From NCBI GenBank assembly GCA_031285245.1, contig JAITWN010000222.1, positions 1 to 7,885 of the forward strand: a stretch of 7,885 nucleotides of DNA. Direction: 5' to 3'. This DNA comes from Chromatiales bacterium (GTDB taxonomy: Bacteria; Pseudomonadota; Gammaproteobacteria; SZUA-140). The notes beneath the pieces were generated by a model, which was not told the origin of the DNA, searched no databases, and saw only the letters and a list, made by a program, of their open reading frames with translations. Position numbers and translations under genes: made by a program. Shown in pieces: positions 6,341 through 7,885 of the stretch (position 1 is its first letter; each line of letters starts with the position of its first letter).

Positions 6341-6448
6341 GTTGGTGTCGGGTGGCGCCTTACGGGACAGTCGGCGGCCATGGGCGGTCGCCGCCGAGCG
6401 GTCAGGATGACGAAAAGCGTGTCCCGCAGCGCGCCACCCGCCGCCAAC
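6341..6448. other. Nested inverted repeat, candidate structured RNA/DNA element between argH and cyaA
   Basis: Three perfect stems nest on a common axis: GTTGG (6341-6345) with CCAAC (6444-6448); CGGGTGGCGC (6349-6358) with GCGCCACCCG (6431-6440); and CGGGACA (6363-6369) with TGTCCCG (6420-6426). The interruptions are symmetric, 3x3 and 4x4 bases. Inside lies a further 8-bp hairpin, TCGGCGGC (6371-6378) with GCCGCCGA (6390-6397), and a weak GTCA/TGAC pair (6401-6411). The element starts 20 bases behind the argH stop and ends about 130 bases before the cyaA start, so on the minus strand it belongs to the argH 3' end and/or the cyaA leader. No T-run follows on either strand, so it is not a standard terminator. 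I do not recognise it as a known family. The pairing is seen directly; any function is inference. Confidence 0.5.
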
Positions 6449-6467
6449 TCAAGCGCTGAAGCTAGGT

Positions 6468-7859
6468 TTAAGCTGGGTTTAGCCGCTTGCGGGCGCGAGC
6501 GATCGCGGCGCGGACTTGAGTGGGGGCGGTGCCGCCGATGTGATTGCGTGAAGAAACCGAGCCTTCGAGGCTGAGCACGGTGAATACATCTTCATCGATG
6601 ACGCTAGAGAATTCGCGCAAGCGTTCCAGGGGCAGTTCGGCGAGATCTTTATTTTCATCGATGGCGCTGCGCACGGCTTTGCCGACGATGGCATGAGCAT
6701 CACGAAAGGCAACGCCCTTGCGCACCAGATAATCGGCAAGGTCGGTGGCGGTGGCATGCCCACGCTTTGCGGCTTGCAGCATGCGCTGCGGCTTTGGCCG
6801 CATGTGACGCAGCATGCCGGCGAAAACCGCGAGGCAGGTGCGCACGGTATCGACGGTGTCGAACAGAGGCTCTTTGTCTTCCTGATTGTCTTTGTTATAG
6901 GCGAGCGGCTGGCTTTTCATCAGCGTCAGGAGCGCGAACAGATGCCCATAGACGCGACCGCTCTTGCCGCGCACCAGCTCCGGTACGTCGGGGTTTTTCT
7001 TCTGCGGCATGATCGATGAGCCGGTGCAGTAGCTGTCGGAGAGTTCGATGAAATCAAACTGTGCCGAAGACCACAGAATGAGCTCTTCGGAAAAGCGTGA
7101 CAGATGCATGAGCAGCGTTGCGCTTGCCGCGCAGAATTCGATCGCGAAGTCGCGATCGCTGACGGCATCGAGCGAATTTTCCGTTGGCGCATCGAAGCCG
7201 AGCAACTCTGCGGTATAAGCGCGATCGATCGGGAAGCTGGTGCCTGCGAGCGCTGCCGCGCCGAGCGGCATGAGGTTGAGGCGACGACGGCAATCAGCGA
7301 AGCGCCCGCTGTCGCGATGCAGCATTTCAAACCACGCCATCATGTGATGCCCGAAAGTCACCGGCTGCGCGACTTGCAGGTGCGTGAAGCCGGGCATGAT
7401 CGTATCGGTTTCGCGCTCGGCAATGTCGAGCAGTGTTTCTTGCAGCGTGCGCAAACCGCCCGCGATGTCGTCGATGGCGCTGCGCATGAATAAACGCAGA
7501 TCGGTCGCGACCTGATCGTTGCGCGAACGTCCCGTATGCAGTTTCTTGCCCGCTTCGCCAATGCGCTCGGTGAGCCGGGCTTCGATATTCATGTGGACGT
7601 CTTCGAGCTCGACCAGCCAGGCGAAGTCGCCGCGCTCGATGTCACCCTGGATGTCGAGCAGACCTTTTTCTATGGAGGCGAACTCGGCCTCGGTGAGTAG
7701 CCCGGCGCGCGTGAGCATGCGGGCGTGGGCGATCGAGCCCTGAATGTCGTAGCGATAGAGGCGCTGATCGAATCCAACCGAAGCGCCAAACTCTTCCACA
7801 GTAGTGTCAGTGGCTTCGGTGAAGCGTCCGGACCACAGCTTATCGGTAGGTTTTTTCAT
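6468..7859 (-). CDS. argH: Argininosuccinate lyase
   Basis: 463 residues, the normal length for ArgH. It splits argininosuccinate into arginine and fumarate, the last step of arginine synthesis; the enzyme is a cytoplasmic homotetramer of the fumarase/aspartase superfamily. Seen in order: LWSGRF at the N-terminus (8-13), YRYDIQGSIAHARML (35-49), ELEDVHMNIE (84-93), the first conserved region HTGRSRNDQVATD (108-120), the second with GFTHLQVAQP (157-166) containing T159 and the catalytic-base H160, and the superfamily signature GSSIMPQKKNP (280-290) with the catalytic S281 on the mobile loop. YNKDNQEDKEPLFD (321-334) is also typical. No key residue is missing. The ATG at 7859 is the only sensible start, as LWSGRF follows directly. 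It has no Shine-Dalgarno and sits just behind an extended -10 box. cyaA follows on the same strand after 257 bp. Confidence 0.97.
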   Translation of the reverse strand: MKKPTDKLWSGRFTEATDTTVEEFGASVGFDQRLYRYDIQGSIAHARMLTRAGLLTEAEFASIEKGLLDIQGDIERGDFAWLVELEDVHMNIEARLTERIGEAGKKLHTGRSRNDQVATDLRLFMRSAIDDIAGGLRTLQETLLDIAERETDTIMPGFTHLQVAQPVTFGHHMMAWFEMLHRDSGRFADCRRRLNLMPLGAAALAGTSFPIDRAYTAELLGFDAPTENSLDAVSDRDFAIEFCAASATLLMHLSRFSEELILWSSAQFDFIELSDSYCTGSSIMPQKKNPDVPELVRGKSGRVYGHLFALLTLMKSQPLAYNKDNQEDKEPLFDTVDTVRTCLAVFAGMLRHMRPKPQRMLQAAKRGHATATDLADYLVRKGVAFRDAHAIVGKAVRSAIDENKDLAELPLERLREFSSVIDEDVFTVLSLEGSVSSRNHIGGTAPTQVRAAIARARKRLNPA

Positions 7860-7867
7860 GGTGGCGG

Positions 7868-7876
7868 AGTATAGCA
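7868..7876 (-). promoter_or_regulatory. Extended -10 promoter element of argH
   Basis: TGCTATACT on the minus strand (TGC at 7876-7874, TATACT at 7873-7868) fits the sigma70 extended -10 form TGnTATAAT with one mismatch. Only 8 bases separate it from the argH ATG, so transcription would begin at or within about 2 bases of the start codon. The -35 position falls outside the window. Confidence 0.5.
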
Positions 7877-7885
7877 GACGGTTTG

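Larger units (their letters stand above)
6211..6467 (-). other. argH-cyaA intergenic region / cyaA leader
   Basis: 257 bp without a supported gene. From the argH side it holds the nested inverted repeat (6341-6448), a run of seven T at 6312-6318 (A on the cyaA-sense strand), a long pyrimidine-rich stretch on the cyaA-sense strand (about 6262-6311) with a small AAGCT/AGCTT hairpin (6279-6290), and the cyaA ribosome site. I saw no convincing sigma70 -35/-10 pair and no CRP-like TGTGA-N6-TCACA site; TATATT on the minus strand near 6256-6262 is at best a lone -10-like hexamer. Confidence 0.5.

Noticed and set aside
6211..6447. Longer 1026-residue CyaA starting at TTG 6447
   Set aside because: The added 79 residues show no family similarity, and the GTG at 6210 has a strong SD and the expected N-terminus. 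Kept only as a low-interest finding.
6076..6459. 127-codon open frame on + across the cyaA leader
   Set aside because: Mostly antisense to cyaA, and the rest runs through the intergenic repeat; no ribosome site or recognisable protein.
1..7885. CRISPR arrays, tRNA or rRNA genes, insertion sequences, phage genes
   Set aside because: No spaced direct repeats, no cloverleaf with a tRNA-type anticodon arm and TTCGA loop, and no transposase or phage-like proteins were seen.

Overview
The window looks like ordinary chromosomal DNA from a gammaproteobacterium. The main pointers are a class I (enterobacterial-type) adenylate cyclase, a family largely confined to Gammaproteobacteria, and its position next to argH, which as I recall also lie near each other in Pseudomonas. 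The codons are GC-leaning. I cannot name the genus; a Nevskiales/Steroidobacter- or Xanthomonadales-like lineage is a guess only.

Layout from left to right: (1) the last 62 codons of mnmG (tRNA-U34 modification) on +; (2) a 121-bp gap packed with small palindromes, including two sequences that look like dispersed genomic repeats; (3) dctQ and dctM on +, the small and large membrane subunits of a TRAP transporter, overlapping by ATGA; (4) 44 bp further on, convergent on -, dctP, the Tat-exported periplasmic binding protein that should serve the same transporter; (5) cyaA on -, 53 bp upstream of dctP; (6) a 257-bp gap upstream of cyaA that holds a nested inverted repeat; (7) argH on -, almost complete gene context, whose start lies 26 bp from the window's right edge.

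How they work together: dctP, dctQ and dctM make one sodium-driven tripartite uptake system. The binding protein resembles the 2-oxoacid/TakP-like branch of DctP proteins, so an organic acid such as pyruvate or another 2-oxo- or hydroxy-acid is the likely substrate. The unusual point is that the three genes are split over two opposing transcripts, with dctP placed behind the adenylate cyclase gene. ArgH (last step of arginine synthesis) and MnmG are housekeeping genes unrelated to transport.

I found no phage, insertion sequence, CRISPR array, tRNA or rRNA, and no clearly new multi-gene system. The items most worth checking are the nested inverted repeat between argH and cyaA, the convergent split TRAP locus, the repeat pair behind mnmG, and the possible leaderless start of argH. 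There is no gene-free stretch above 300 bp.
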